This document shows, piece after piece, positions 35,700-46,699 of a stretch of 64,000 nucleotides of DNA. A program made the translations under genes and the position numbers. This stretch comes from Stratiolaelaps scimitus (taxonomy: Eukaryota; Arthropoda; Arachnida; Mesostigmata; Laelapidae): assembly GCA_019614645.1 (NCBI GenBank), contig JABWDB010000001.1, positions 17,401,501 through 17,465,500 of the forward strand, given 5' to 3'. Positions within the stretch are counted from its first letter, which is position 1, and every line of letters starts with the position of its first letter. The notes under the pieces were generated by a model. That model saw nothing but the letters and a program-made list of their open reading frames with translations. It had not been told where the DNA came from and made no database searches.

Positions 35700-37466
35700 G
35701 AGGCTAACCATGTCCCCCAACGTTCCCATTACCTCGAACGAGTACTTCGACTGCTACGGCTACTACTTCAGCTAATACTTCCACAGCTGGTGGTTAAGGC
35801 CAACTTCGGGGGGTCGGTGCATCTCTAGAAAATAATGCTTTCCAGCGAACTGGCCAACACCTACGCTTCCATCCACACGGCCGTCTCCACCAATGACCGC
35901 CTGCGAGCTGCTAGCGGCTACGACCACTCCAGCAGCATCGCTGCCGCCGCCGCCGCCTTACCATGACCAGCCCATAGCCATCATCGGCAGCAGAAGTAGC
36001 AGCAGCGCTACTACCATTACTACTACCACTACTACTACAACAACTATTGGCCATCACCCGCATACTTTGCCCTCTAGTCTCGTACGGGACGGTAACGCCT
36101 AATATGTACCGCTCCCTGTGCCGCCGATACGCTCTTGTCCATGGTGCGCGACGCCCTGTGCCTGGTGCCGTACTCTCTGTGGCGTGGCGTGGGCTAGCTG
36201 ACTTGCTGTTCGCTCGAGACCGTTCGACGTTCTTTCTCTCGCGACCGCCGTACGTACAACTATAGTACCTACGTAGCGACTGCCGCCTCGTCGACCCTTC
36301 CTCTCTCCTCCTTCGCCTAGACGCAGCAGCAGCAGTGGCCGCCGCCGCGGCGGCGGCAGCAGCGACGGCCGCGTCTGTCGTTCATCCACCCATACGCCCA
36401 CCCATACCCACTCGGTCGGCGAGTGAACCGCGCGGGTCGGATCCGTCGGCCGGGTCTGCTACGGTCTTCAGCCGCCTGATGGCAACGGCGGCTGCGGCCG
36501 TAGCCGCCGCTGCCGCCGCCACCACCACCGCCGTAGTCGTCGTGGAAGGGAGGGCTAGAGGGGGTGTTCTGGTGCTCGTCTGACGTCTTTCTGTCCCTCT
36601 CCCGTCTGCTCCCCCTCTCCCGCATTATCTGTGCCGGTCTGCACCCGGTCGCCGCATTGCCGACCTGAGGCCCGCACACCACCACTACGATCACAGCCTT
36701 ACCGCCAACCATCATCGTTACCCGCATCCAAAAGCAACAACACCAGTCGCCGTCCGCCGTCGTCTCGTTCCTCCGTGTCACCACTGACGAGGAGGAATTC
36801 GCGAGAACGAAGAGCACGGCAGTTGAACGGCGACGACGACGACAAGAGGACGGGAAAGACAAAGCCGGCCAGGAGTACGCACGACCCCGGAACTCGTGTG
36901 GATTCAGAGAGAAGGAGAACGGGTGAAAGCCAACGGTCGTAATTGCGACTCGATTCACTCGGAGTAGCTCCGTGGTGTTCGTGGACCTCGCGTGCGGCGG
37001 CGACACAGGTCAACGTGAGCGATACGTCATTTCGTTGTGAGAGCGAGGGGCGGCTTGACATCAACAACAACAAGAGCAACAACTACAACAACAACAACGC
37101 CGACTGTGTTGTCAAAGGAGGAACACTCGGTGGAACTTTGCGTCAAATAAAATCAACACGAGTATACCAGCGTCAGATCAACGACGGAGGACGTACAACA
37201 TACGCAAACTAGCAACAAAAGTGATCTGCCATATTATATCTACAGTGGACGACAGTGATCCGTAGAGATACACAGCAGAGGAGTTTGAACGGTGTTGAAC
37301 CCGAAACAACGAGAGCAACCGCCCAAGCATTCGCTTGTCTCTGAGTTCCGCTTGACTAAGTGACTGTTCGAGAAGGACCTCGTCGGGTGTTCACTGTGTG
37401 TGTGTCAACCAACTGCAGCCCATTTGTGTCCCAACCACTGCAGCAGGAACGAAGCCAGAAAACAAG
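35700..37466 (+). promoter_or_regulatory. GC-rich island ending in a strong splice donor; candidate promoter/first-exon region
   Basis: The stretch is much more GC-rich and CpG-rich than its surroundings. It is packed with triplet runs: GCC at 35940-35958, ACT/TAC at 36008-36047, GCA/GCC at 36320-36365 and 36490-36530, GAC near 36832-36845 and CAA at 37057-37099. It ends in AACAAG|GTGAGT (donor GT at 37467-37468), after which composition drops to AT-rich. Short frames with strongly C-ending codons occur at 35710-35775 (MSPNVPITSNEYFDCYGYYF) and 35835-35966 (MLSSELANTYASIHTAV), but each stops quickly. The simplest reading is a promoter plus a long untranslated first exon of a plus-strand gene whose coding exons lie beyond the window or far downstream. 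The 229-residue antisense frame (36317-37006) is low-complexity. Confidence 0.33.
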
Positions 37467-39547
37467 GTGAGTTTATGGAAGAGATCTACTTACTACTTCT
37501 GCACAGCGAATACAGAGGGACGAAGTAAACGAAGAGCAAAAGTAGACCTAGAATTGAGTAAGGCAAAAAGAACGCAAGTAAAAAAAAGGAAGATTCATCG
37601 TTCAAGCAGCACCCGTGTCAAATGTAAACCTACTTTTAGCTTAACTGAAAACTTATACTTTCCTAATTGTAAGCTAACGTCCTAGCCCACTCTGCAAGCG
37701 TATATTTACGACCCGCCTTTCCAGCGTGAATCGGTGTGTACGCTTGTCTGTTTGAGTCCATAACTGTGTATGACGGTCGTGGGTGATTGGAGCTACAATA
37801 TAAAATGAGCGACAAGAGCAATGGACAAGTAGTATCTGAAGTTGTGCAATACAATATCAAGCTCAGTTATAGTTAGGTGGTGCCGTCGGGGAAGCGCAAT
37901 GCTTCTGAGAGTGCGATCGATAGGGTCGTTCGCGGATCTTGCAGAACGAAGGGCACAATTTGAAGTGAGACGAGAGTGAAGATTTCGCAACGATGATGAG
38001 GCCCACGATAGCCCACGATAGCCCTCAACAGGTGTGGGTTGTCCCGAACAGCGCTGGTGCGATAGAGACAAATTTCTGACCGAATGAGCGTGAAAGTGCT
38101 TGTACGCCAATTGGATCGAGCCAATATCTGACTTGAGTCAAGGACCCTCGCTTTGTCACCGGACGAATCCTTTCAAGTAGATAGCCCGCTGCGCCTGCCT
38201 GTGATGTAGTGCCCTCTACACTACGAAACCATCGACACTTTTCGTAGAATCATGGAGAGTTAGGCTATCTCACTTCCCATGGATCTCGGCAGGTATCACG
38301 ATACAAGACACGGTCACAGCAGTAGCAGTCATGGAGACACGCTTAGTGGCCGCTTGCTCCCAGACTAAAAATACCTGAACGCGAAGAAGGATGTATCTTA
38401 GCTTTGATGGGCGTACATCGTTCAGTCGATCACGGCGAGCAGCGCAACACGTAGTAAATTGCTAGTTTGTTACAACTATTTTTGGCATAAATGACACCGG
38501 ACAGGCGTCTTAGTTAACGAAATTTTCACTTGATTATGGAACCCTAAGCGGAAATGCCCAGCGTTGAGGCCCACCTGGGGACCAAACCGACGTGGTGCCG
38601 ACGAAGAAAAGGAATGATGTCGTCGAAGTTGCACCTGCAGAAAAATGTACAATAGAAATTACATACGAATATTCTCCCAGGTGTACCAGCTTTTGTCTGC
38701 GGCATATGGCTATAATGTATCACTGGAGTAATGAACTCGCAGCCATCCTTGATCATGTGAGGTGTAAAGTGCCTTGACCCCTAATTCAGACAGTGTAGTC
38801 AGTTAAGCTGTGCGCCCTAACAGAGTTTCTTTCGAGTTTCATAATGTCGAATACTACAGTTCTATCGACAGCTCATCGTGGTTCGATTTGTGGGCCATTC
38901 ACATTTCGTCTACGGACGCGAAGCCAGCAAGGCGACTTCTCGAGGAAATTCTCACCCCGCTTATCCTGACCCTTCTCGGACACACATATGTACGATATGA
39001 TACTCGAACAAGCTTATTCGATTGCCTGATTACCCATAGGCGGATTCACCCATAGAGACAGCAATCAAATGCAAACACGGCAATACATTTGCAGTGATTT
39101 ACATATGCATGAGACAAGCGCATGGGAAACCCTCGTTATGGCCACAATGTATTCACTTAGGCAAACGATAGTAGACGTTTGCTGGTACATCGCGGGCGAT
39201 AAACACGATATGTACTCTCGAAGGGCGGCATCCGCTCACACAATTCGTCCCAGCCTGATACAGAATTGACCCTGTGACGTCGATGGGCGTGGGGGAGGCG
39301 GGACGAAGCTCGCATCCTGTTTCTCGGAAGTTCAGCAGTACCTAGACGTGTATCCGCGTAGGTTGATAACTCTGCGATCTAGCCGTTCGGCATTTCAACA
39401 CGATGTGATAAACACGAGTCAATTAACAACGGTCAACAAATATCTCGATATCTTGTCTCATAGCTGCTCCAAGGGCTCTACAAGAGATAGCTTGGCGAGG
39501 GTACACAGTGGCGTGTGATTACTAGTGCTTACGTCCAGTGACTTCCA
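37467..39547. other. unassigned DNA (possible intron)
   Basis: If the donor at 37467 is used, this is intronic. GCCCACGATA is tandemly duplicated at 38001-38020. No repeat family or gene is recognised. Confidence 0.4.
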
Positions 39548-40033
39548 TTGAATGCGGGCTCAACCTGGCTGTTGGGCGTCCATGCTGCACATTTTAATCC
39601 GCTTATTGACTATGTACCCTGTCCGGGTACATGCACTGGGCGGTGCTTGTTGGCCATACGGCGAATGGACGATCATGGGGAGTGTAGCCGTGTCGACACG
39701 ATCCAGCTAGCCTTCGAGACGCGCGCTCTATTAACCGTAATTAAATATGGGAGAGGCGTTGAAGGCTACAGGACGCTGGACGTCCTCGCCGCGGTGAATA
39801 CCTACCGTGGATCAGGCCACGAGAGAGGAAATGCTGCGAGGTCGTACCTGTCGGTTGATCAGCCACGAGGACTCCTGAAATATGAGGCTGGCGCGCATAT
39901 GGTAGAATCGCTAGCTCTCTATAATACTGGCCTACGCCAGTGGGTAGGAGATAAATACATTACTAGAGCTTGTTTTTGCTGCTGCATGAAGCGCCGCAGT
40001 ATGTTCCAATGCAGCCAGCATATCTTGATGTAA
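39548..40033 (+). CDS. unrecognised ORF, 161 codons open (first ATG at 39665)
   Basis: The frame is open from 39548 to TAA at 40031-40033, with the first ATG at 39665 giving about 122 residues. The composition is even and protein-like (FETRALLTVIKYGRGVEGYR, LKYEAGAHMVESLALYN), and the C-terminal part is Cys-rich (RACFCCCMKRR). No known domain, signal peptide or splice signal decides it. It is among the longer frames not explained by low-complexity DNA, but it is within the range expected by chance for a 64-kb window. Confidence 0.22.
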   Translation: MNAGSTWLLGVHAAHFNPLIDYVPCPGTCTGRCLLAIRRMDDHGECSRVDTIQLAFETRALLTVIKYGRGVEGYRTLDVLAAVNTYRGSGHERGNAARSYLSVDQPRGLLKYEAGAHMVESLALYNTGLRQWVGDKYITRACFCCCMKRRSMFQCSQHILM

Positions 40034-40095
40034 TCACTAAGCAGAAAATACTTGTATTCGTTTTAAACCTGATGAAGCCCAGAGTAATAAACTGC

Positions 40096-40145
40096 TCGAA
40101 AACTGAGTACTTATTCGAGGTCGAAAACCGAGGACTTATCCGATT
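40096..40145 (+). repeat. 25-bp imperfect tandem duplication
   Basis: TCGAAAACTGAGTACTTATT plus CGAGG is followed directly by TCGAAAACCGAGGACTTATC plus CGATT, matching at about 20 of 25 positions. Confidence 0.6.
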
Positions 40146-40985
40146 ATCCTTATAGAGTCTTATACAACGCTTAAGATTCTCTAACTGGACGCGACAATCT
40201 CCAGGAGACTAAATTATTGATTCGTTCTGTCCTAACCAACTCAAGCGATTGCATATTTCGGCCAATCGTCGATTTGCTTAAAATGAATATCAAAATGAAT
40301 CTAAGTCAAGCTGGCAGAATTTTCCATACAATGAAAGGTGAGCCGACTTCTGTAAGTCGTTTATGCATATGCGATCCATGCTACCTCTGGCCCGGTAAGA
40401 TCTAACTAAGTGCTAATTGTCTGACCAAGTTAGATAGAATGTTCATATATTCCCAGGAGCACAAATATCCCTACAGACACTTTTTTTTTACGAGGTTAAA
40501 GGTAAATCTTGCATGGACACCAGGCCTCACACTAAGTAGACGAGCTTAGAGATAACAGTTCTTTGAACGATTTGAATGTGAACGTCTGGGCGCTTGACTA
40601 TGAAGCATCGCAATATCGTTTTCCATAATCTTGTGACTGTCTCCTTTCTCTAGAAGTTCTCCCTTTGAAATAGCTTTCAGTTGTCCAAACGAAATGTTTA
40701 CGTCGTCAACCTGTAGCCAAGATGATGCCGATGATCGCCTTGAATGCACTCGGAAAATCGACAACTCTGCAGTGAAACGAGTTAACCTCGTTACGTGTAG
40801 AAATGTTGCCCTCACTAACGGCCATTTTGAACGAAGTCGGACCAAACGGCATTGTTCTATCTCAGTGCAAACGTACGAGAATGGTGCAAAAGTGGTTCGG
40901 CTAGAAATGGCTCTATGTATAATGTAAGGAACTCAACCGTCAAGGCTGCTTTTTAACGCTGAGGAACTGTTAACACACGTTAGAC

Positions 40986-41195
40986 GACTTGATGGTGTCG
41001 AGCCCCGGTGGCCTGGTGGGGCGTTCGTGTGCGCCTTGAAATCAGAGGAGACACGTAGGTGCACGGGTTCGATCCTCACCGTTGCACATTTGTATTTAAA
41101 GAGATGCGTCTTATGAAAAAATCCTAAAAGCAGTTGTACCGTAGACGTTAAATGTTGGCTGAGAGTCTGCCCGAAAACCTTTAGACCTGATGGTG
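40986..41195 (+). mobile_element. SINE-1, best full-length copy, with target duplication
   Basis: The element is about 40998-41183. A box A TGGCCTGGTGG (41009-41019) and a box B GGTTCGATCCT (41066-41076) form an internal RNA polymerase III promoter in a tRNA-like head, so the family is tRNA-derived. The body runs CACCGTTGCACATTTGTATT to the 3' core GTACCGTAGACGTTAAATG, and it ends GCCCGAAAACC without a long poly(A). GACTTGATGGTG (40986-40997) and GACCTGATGGTG (41184-41195) are an 11/12 target duplication. At least seven other copies or fragments lie in this window. It is transcribed, if at all, by Pol III and depends on a LINE for retroposition. Confidence 0.8.
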
Positions 41196-43073
41196 CCGGT
41201 TCGTCTTAGAAAAAAAAACAACGAGAAGAACCGATGGGAAAGGAATGAGCACTAACGAGAGAAGATAAGCAGTCGAAAAGCTCGGATGCCCATGCGCCAT
41301 CGCAGAAGGTGGCTTCCCCCTTTGGGAATCAAAGTAGGGACATCCTATTTACTTTTGATGCGTTTATTTGCGTACGGGAAGAAGGACTTGTTGTTGTTAT
41401 TGGAGGATTTGATGGTGACTGCAATTCGCATATGAGTTTCATAATCTCTTGTAAACAATATGTGACTCATGTGCTCATCGCACACAAGTGACTAACTAAT
41501 GCTAACGTGAACCCAAGCTATTTATTGTTGGAAAAGGGATTCACTCACGTATACCCGATTATTGTGTTAAACACTATTGATAAACTTAAAACCTGGAAGA
41601 TTTGCTTGTTAAGCGAACGAAAGGGATAGAACGAAATGTTTGCGTCACCCAATAAGACAGAAGGCAACGTATGCACATAATTATCCCATGGAAAATATGG
41701 GATATATTGTATTTACACACGTGACAACATTTAGACATCCCAGATTGTGTCCCATAGGGCTGCGAGTTATCTTTGTAAATGTGCTAATGTCTTCATCGAT
41801 CGGCCATTGTGCCTTAGGCTACGGTTGCAATTTCGGTCACTGCTTCACTCGACAATGTTTCGTTAGTGATTCCAGCTCCAATCATGAGGTTCAGGCTTAT
41901 CTGCCTAACGAGTAAACGATGTTCGCCCACCAGCTTAATTTCCCACCTCTCCAACGTTTCTCGACACCGACGTCGTCAAGGGCCTTCTAGGCACCTCGGG
42001 CCTCCTCGAGACCCACACCACTAATCCCATAGCCGACTCCCTGGTTGCTATACGTCCGCCAAGGCCTACGGTGCCACTTGAAAACAGCGGCCTTCGCATG
42101 GCAGCCTTTCACGGCCGAGAGGGCCTGCCAAGGAGTCCGGAGCTTCAGAGTTTGAGCTCACCATGATTAAGGGGCAGCGGTATACGGCGTCAACTTGTGC
42201 ACCGTTCTGTGGAAGGGGGAGGCAAATTATCTTAGGCGCCACTCTAAGCGTCGCTAAGTGCAAAAGACTGTCGTCCAAACGATTTTGGCGTGGGGGAACG
42301 ACAAGTGTGTCGTGAAAAAACATGAAAACCGTAAAAGTTCAAACTAGTTTTGGTGGTAGTATAGGAGAGAGGTCGTTTATCTGTAGGGGGTTTGTAGGCA
42401 TTACACACTTTGCGGATGGCGTTCGACGGATGCTACCAGTAAAGTTGCTACTGCTGAAGACAATCTAAACTTCATAAGAAAACAAGAGTAACTGCTACCC
42501 TTTCAACTCCTGGATTCAGTGTTTGATATGATCAGTCAAAATCAATCAGCGTGTGCGTCTCTGCTACTAAATGGGTATTTATTATAGACTGCACAACACA
42601 TGACCTACGGTATTTCACATTCATGTGTTCGTGAAGCTTGGGTAACGAAGAATTGCAGCCTGTGGGCAGCAGTACACTATACGCCCAGATCTTCATTTCT
42701 AGATATAATATATAGCGGTCGGTTCTATTATTAGACCTCTGGGTGTTGAACTAGCCTGTGCATATTGAACAGCTATTATTCACGTAATCGAAAATAAAAC
42801 CGCGGCACCTTGGAGCTTCTCTATAACAAGTTTGCAACATTAGGGCCAAAGAATCCAATATCTTTCCGTTTCTCCGAACTGCTATTTTCTCTACGAAGTA
42901 TTATATAATATTAGGAAGTATTGTATAATATATTGCCCAGCGTACATATATTACATCAAAATGACCAAAAAGTAACAAATTGCACGTACTAAAATCTCGA
43001 GTCGAGGGAATGTGCGCTCTGTATTCATTTGCGCTGGACAGGTTTAAATACATTTAGCACATAGTGGAATTTT
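41196..43073. other. unassigned DNA
   Basis: Open frames at 41640-41915 and 42066-42323 (minus) show no motif. Near-duplicate TATTATATAATATTAGGAAG-type sequence at 42900-42935 is local. Confidence 0.45.
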
Positions 43074-43101
43074 GATATATATATATATATATATATATAT
43101 T
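43074..43101. repeat. (TA)n microsatellite
   Basis: About 13 AT units without flanking inverted repeats. Confidence 0.9.
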
Positions 43102-43692
43102 CTTCTTAATGAAAATGCCGAAGCGTTCACGACGAGACATGGGCAATGATTACCAATGCTCGTCACCAGTGCGTGCTCGCGCATAGCTTGGCGTAAAGCC
43201 GTCTTCAGGTCTTTTGTGAGAGGCTTTATGCTAACGCTGTCATGGTTCTTCCACTGTAGCCACTCAGTGCCCCTGAGCTACCTGGCGCGAAACGCGAATT
43301 TTCAGAACGCTCTTGCATGATCTCGTTGTTTTTTCTGCGGGTGTTTCCGAAATGGACCTTGAGCCGGGCAGAGCGTTGGAGCCAGCAGCACGCGTCGTGA
43401 AGTACCATATCATTGTGAGGATGAACAGCGCACGCTGGGAAATGTGGTTTCCTCTGTTCAGGTGGTGGGGCCCCGGGGAAATATGAGGCAAGATCCTAAT
43501 GAAAGTAAATGCGACCCTTCCCTGGCTTAGGCGATACCATAGCATTGGATATAACACCCGCATTTGCCAAGAGAAGGCAGAACATGAACACGTAAGCTTC
43601 ACGATAAACTAATACCCGTCCCTAGTTTAACAGAAGGCAGCCTTGCCTCCTCTACAAATGAGCGTAACCCAGTATTCGAATATATATTATCA

Positions 43693-43740
43693 GACTAATT
43701 GAGCTATATATATATATATATATATATCGCTCAATGAGTC
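43693..43740. repeat. palindromic (TA)n hairpin, 12-bp arms
   Basis: GACTAATTGAGC (43693-43704) and GCTCAATGAGTC (43729-43740) are inverted repeats with one mismatch in 12, enclosing about 11 TA units. A smaller TA palindrome follows at 43761-43782, and another TA array at 43899-43927. Confidence 0.8.
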
Positions 43741-43896
43741 GGATAATCGGACCCCTCTTTGTATACATATATATATACACAAGGCATAATTCCTGATATA
43801 AAATTTCACCGTGCGACAATACATTGTTGAAGGACACATATGAACCATGTGATGGAAAACCAACCACGATATACTACCCATTTATAGAAAGTACGA

Positions 43897-43931
<35 letters not shown>

Positions 43932-44117
43932 TTTGCAGTTCCTTAATTTTTTTAATGGAGTTTGAAGGAGAGGAGCTTATATGCGTGTACGTTGGTATGT
44001 AGCGCAGGGAAGATGACCATTGTCATATTATAACGTATTTAATTAAAATTAGTGGGCTACAATACTGTACACGGTGGACGTGAAATATATTAAGGAATGG
44101 GGCTAAATATATTTTTT

Positions 44118-44215
44118 ATAGATTATTTAAAACAAGAAGTTTCCACTTCCCCAGTCCCTAAGCATGAAATAGAAATTACGTCACCCCTTTGAATATCTAA
44201 AAAAATCTTTGTGAC
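44118..44215 (+). repeat. dispersed repeat, copy 2 (pair with 7972-8073)
   Basis: Shares AACAAGAAG/AACAAGGAG, CCACTTCCCCA, TAAGCATG, ATAGAAATTACGT and TTTGAATATCTAA in order with 7972-8073, with a small gap after AAGCATG. The family is unknown. Confidence 0.6.
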
Positions 44216-44871
44216 GCCACATTTAAAGGCCCCGACTAAATGATTGCATAGTCCTACTTTTCATTGAAATATTAATAAATCGGTTGTTTCCTTCCTACAG
44301 TCGTACTCATTCAGCTGGAATAGTGTTCAAATATTTATAAAAATATTTATTTATTCAAATATTTAGAATATTTCGCCGATTCAGGTAATGTGTGTCGCTT
44401 GGCCAGTACCATACATATAACTCCTCTTTCGATGTTTAAATCAGTTCGTACGCTCGAATAAACCGTCCGCCCTCCTCCTGTTTTGTAGGAGTCGATCTGC
44501 GACTTTGTAGGAGGGTCGACCTGTCGTGCGATTTGAAACTTTTTAGTTGACACGGTGCGGGCGTCGCACACTTCACGGGCCTATTATGGCGCAACTAAAT
44601 CGGATTCAGGGTTCGACTGCAGGAACAATTATAGCTAAATTTAGACAAGCACCGCTATGCCCAAAGTCGCAACATGTTTCGCAACGTCGTCAACGAGCGG
44701 GCGTCGAAAATCTACGAGACAATTTCAGACAATATGTGCGGTGCCTAGTTCTGTGCCCAATAGAAGGCCTGCCTTCCTCCAGTACCTCACGCACTTTGTA
44801 TTATGCAGCGCTGGACGATCGCTAATATTCGCCTGGTTTAGTGGTACGATTGTGCAGTTGTTGTAGTAGTG

Positions 44872-45483
44872 CTTGCGTTGGCGCTGTCGGGTGTTATTGT
44901 TCTTGTGTTATTATTAGTGTTATTATTATCGTCGTCGTGGTCACTGCCTAGCACCCTCTTGCTGCTAGAGTTGTTTCGAGAAAGTAAAATGTCATGGCGA
45001 AACCGGGCCACGCAGCCGCTGGCCTTTTGCGTTAACCCTATCCAACTAACTAATTGCATTACCATTCTTTTGTCTGTGTTCCGTTCTACAAAGACGTCGA
45101 CAGTACTAGAACAGCCTCAGTGGTAACAACAAAAAACGAAAACAACAACAACGATAACGATAATAACAACAACGGCAGCAACAACATCGATATCGATTAC
45201 GACACTGAAGCCATCTGGGGGGTTAACCAGCATAAAGTAGTCGTAGTGGTAACAGTGCTTGGTAATAGATGGTGATTATGATGATGCTACTGCTGCTGCT
45301 GCTCTTGCAGCCTTTTCCAATTGCGCTGTTTCTTTGTCTCTTTCGTTGACTTCTGGTTGCATTATGTCTGGCTTGATTTCGACCCGCCGGGCTCCGCCTC
45401 GGCCTCGATCACTGGTCGTGACCAGGCCTGAGCTAAACTAAGGCTGCAGATGTGTAGTAAGCTTGACCAGCTATATATTTTAG
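44872..45483. other. GC-richer triplet-repeat region
   Basis: Contains ATT/GTC-type runs (44895-44940), AAC/GAT runs (45125-45200) and a CTG run (45284-45302). A 23-codon frame from ATG 45278 (MMMLLLLLLL then QPFPIALFLC) is a product of the CTG run and is probably not a gene. Confidence 0.4.
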
Positions 45484-45564
45484 CTAGCCACAGTGCCTTT
45501 CTGCCTGCTGCTGCTGCTTGCAGTAGTGGGTTTCTCCTGTAGGGCCAACCCATTACGCTTAAGG
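45484..45564 (+). CDS. candidate exon encoding a signal peptide
   Basis: A U-rich acceptor (TATATATTTTAG, AG at 45482-45483) and an AAGG|GTAAGC donor (GT at 45565-45566) bracket 81 bases. The only suitable open frame encodes VPFCLLLLLAVVGFSCRANP, a classical hydrophobic signal sequence with a plausible cleavage site after GFSC or CRA. There is no ATG inside, so it would need an upstream start exon. The leucine core comes from a CTG run, common in this region, so chance is a serious alternative. Downstream frames continue past the donor without motif. Confidence 0.2.
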
Positions 45565-46699
45565 GTAAGCCCGAGCTCGAACCGTCTGTACACTGTTATG
45601 ACCATGCGACCGCCGCGAGAGTACAAATACGGGAGAGCACACACCAATGACAAGCTGGCAGGCTGCGCGATCCACTGTACTGGCGGCAGCGATGACATGG
45701 CAGCGAGAGCAGCGCCAAGCACGGTAATCCTCCAGGCGCCACAGGAGACGTCCATCAAGAAGAGGAGACCCTCCTCGTCGTTCTTCTCCCCCTTGCCCTA
45801 GACCCCAGACCCCCGCTCCCTCCACTCAACGGAACGACGCCCTCGAACCCTGCCATACCGACATCCCCTACTACTTACGGACATGCCTTGCCCACTAGCC
45901 AGCTAGAGCCGTGTCGCTATGTGGTGTTGTTCGGATGCAAGGTCCTGGAAGCACGCAGAAATAGCATCACTCGTCAGCCCGCAAACGAAATAGGGTAATG
46001 TGTGTGGGTGGGCAGACTTAACTAGCGTGGCAGAAGCCACAACTGTGCTCTTCCACGTATCTCTCTCTCTTGTTTTTCTTTCTCTTATGCTCTGTGTTCG
46101 CCGATCTGTCGAGTGACGCAGCAAAGCAGGCTAGCTACCCGGCGCCTAGCTCGGAGGCAGCTCTTTTAGCCGGTCGGCGTCTAGCTACCTTATGAAGCGA
46201 CCGGCCATGAGCAAGCTAGCCCGCTCCTCCATACGGCTCAAAAGACAGAGGCGAATGGACATGTAGGAGCTACGCACACGTCACTCGAGGCCCGTTTCCG
46301 CAACCGCTACTACTCGTGGCCCTCCGCCAGGCCAAACCAGACAGCGGCAGAAAGGGACAGCGCCGGTAGCTGCAGGGCCACTGCGGTGACCGTGAGCCTC
46401 GACGTCTGCCACTTCTGACCATCATCGGCCCCTCGTCGCCGGTTTAGTCCCCGCCGTGCTGAAAAATGCCACCTCCACCTCCTTCTTGCTGCTGACGGCC
46501 TTTGGCTGTTGGCCTTCCAGACGTTCAGAGACAAGCCCCAAGGCGAAAACGCAGAATGGCAAAAGAAGTAGAAATAAAGCCAGATATGAGAAGAGGAAGA
46601 GGGAATTTTGACTGCCCACGGTCAACAGAAGACGGCCGGAGCTACTGCTTACGTCTGATCTTCTTCTGCTGGACGTCCTCCTCCTCCGTGTCTGATATG

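Noticed and set aside
36317..37006. 229-residue minus-strand ORF, the longest in the window
   Set aside because: It is the antisense of GC-rich triplet repeats and encodes Gly, Arg, Cys and Val runs. Open frames in several phases here are a composition effect.
41001..41080. Possible tRNA gene (box A and box B)
   Set aside because: No acceptor stem or anticodon arm folds, and the sequence recurs as a dispersed family with target duplications. It is a SINE head.
43226..43602. Minus-strand frames with a Cys/His pattern suggestive of a retroelement zinc knuckle
   Set aside because: Spacing does not fit CCHC or RNase H motifs and no neighbouring pol sequence is present.
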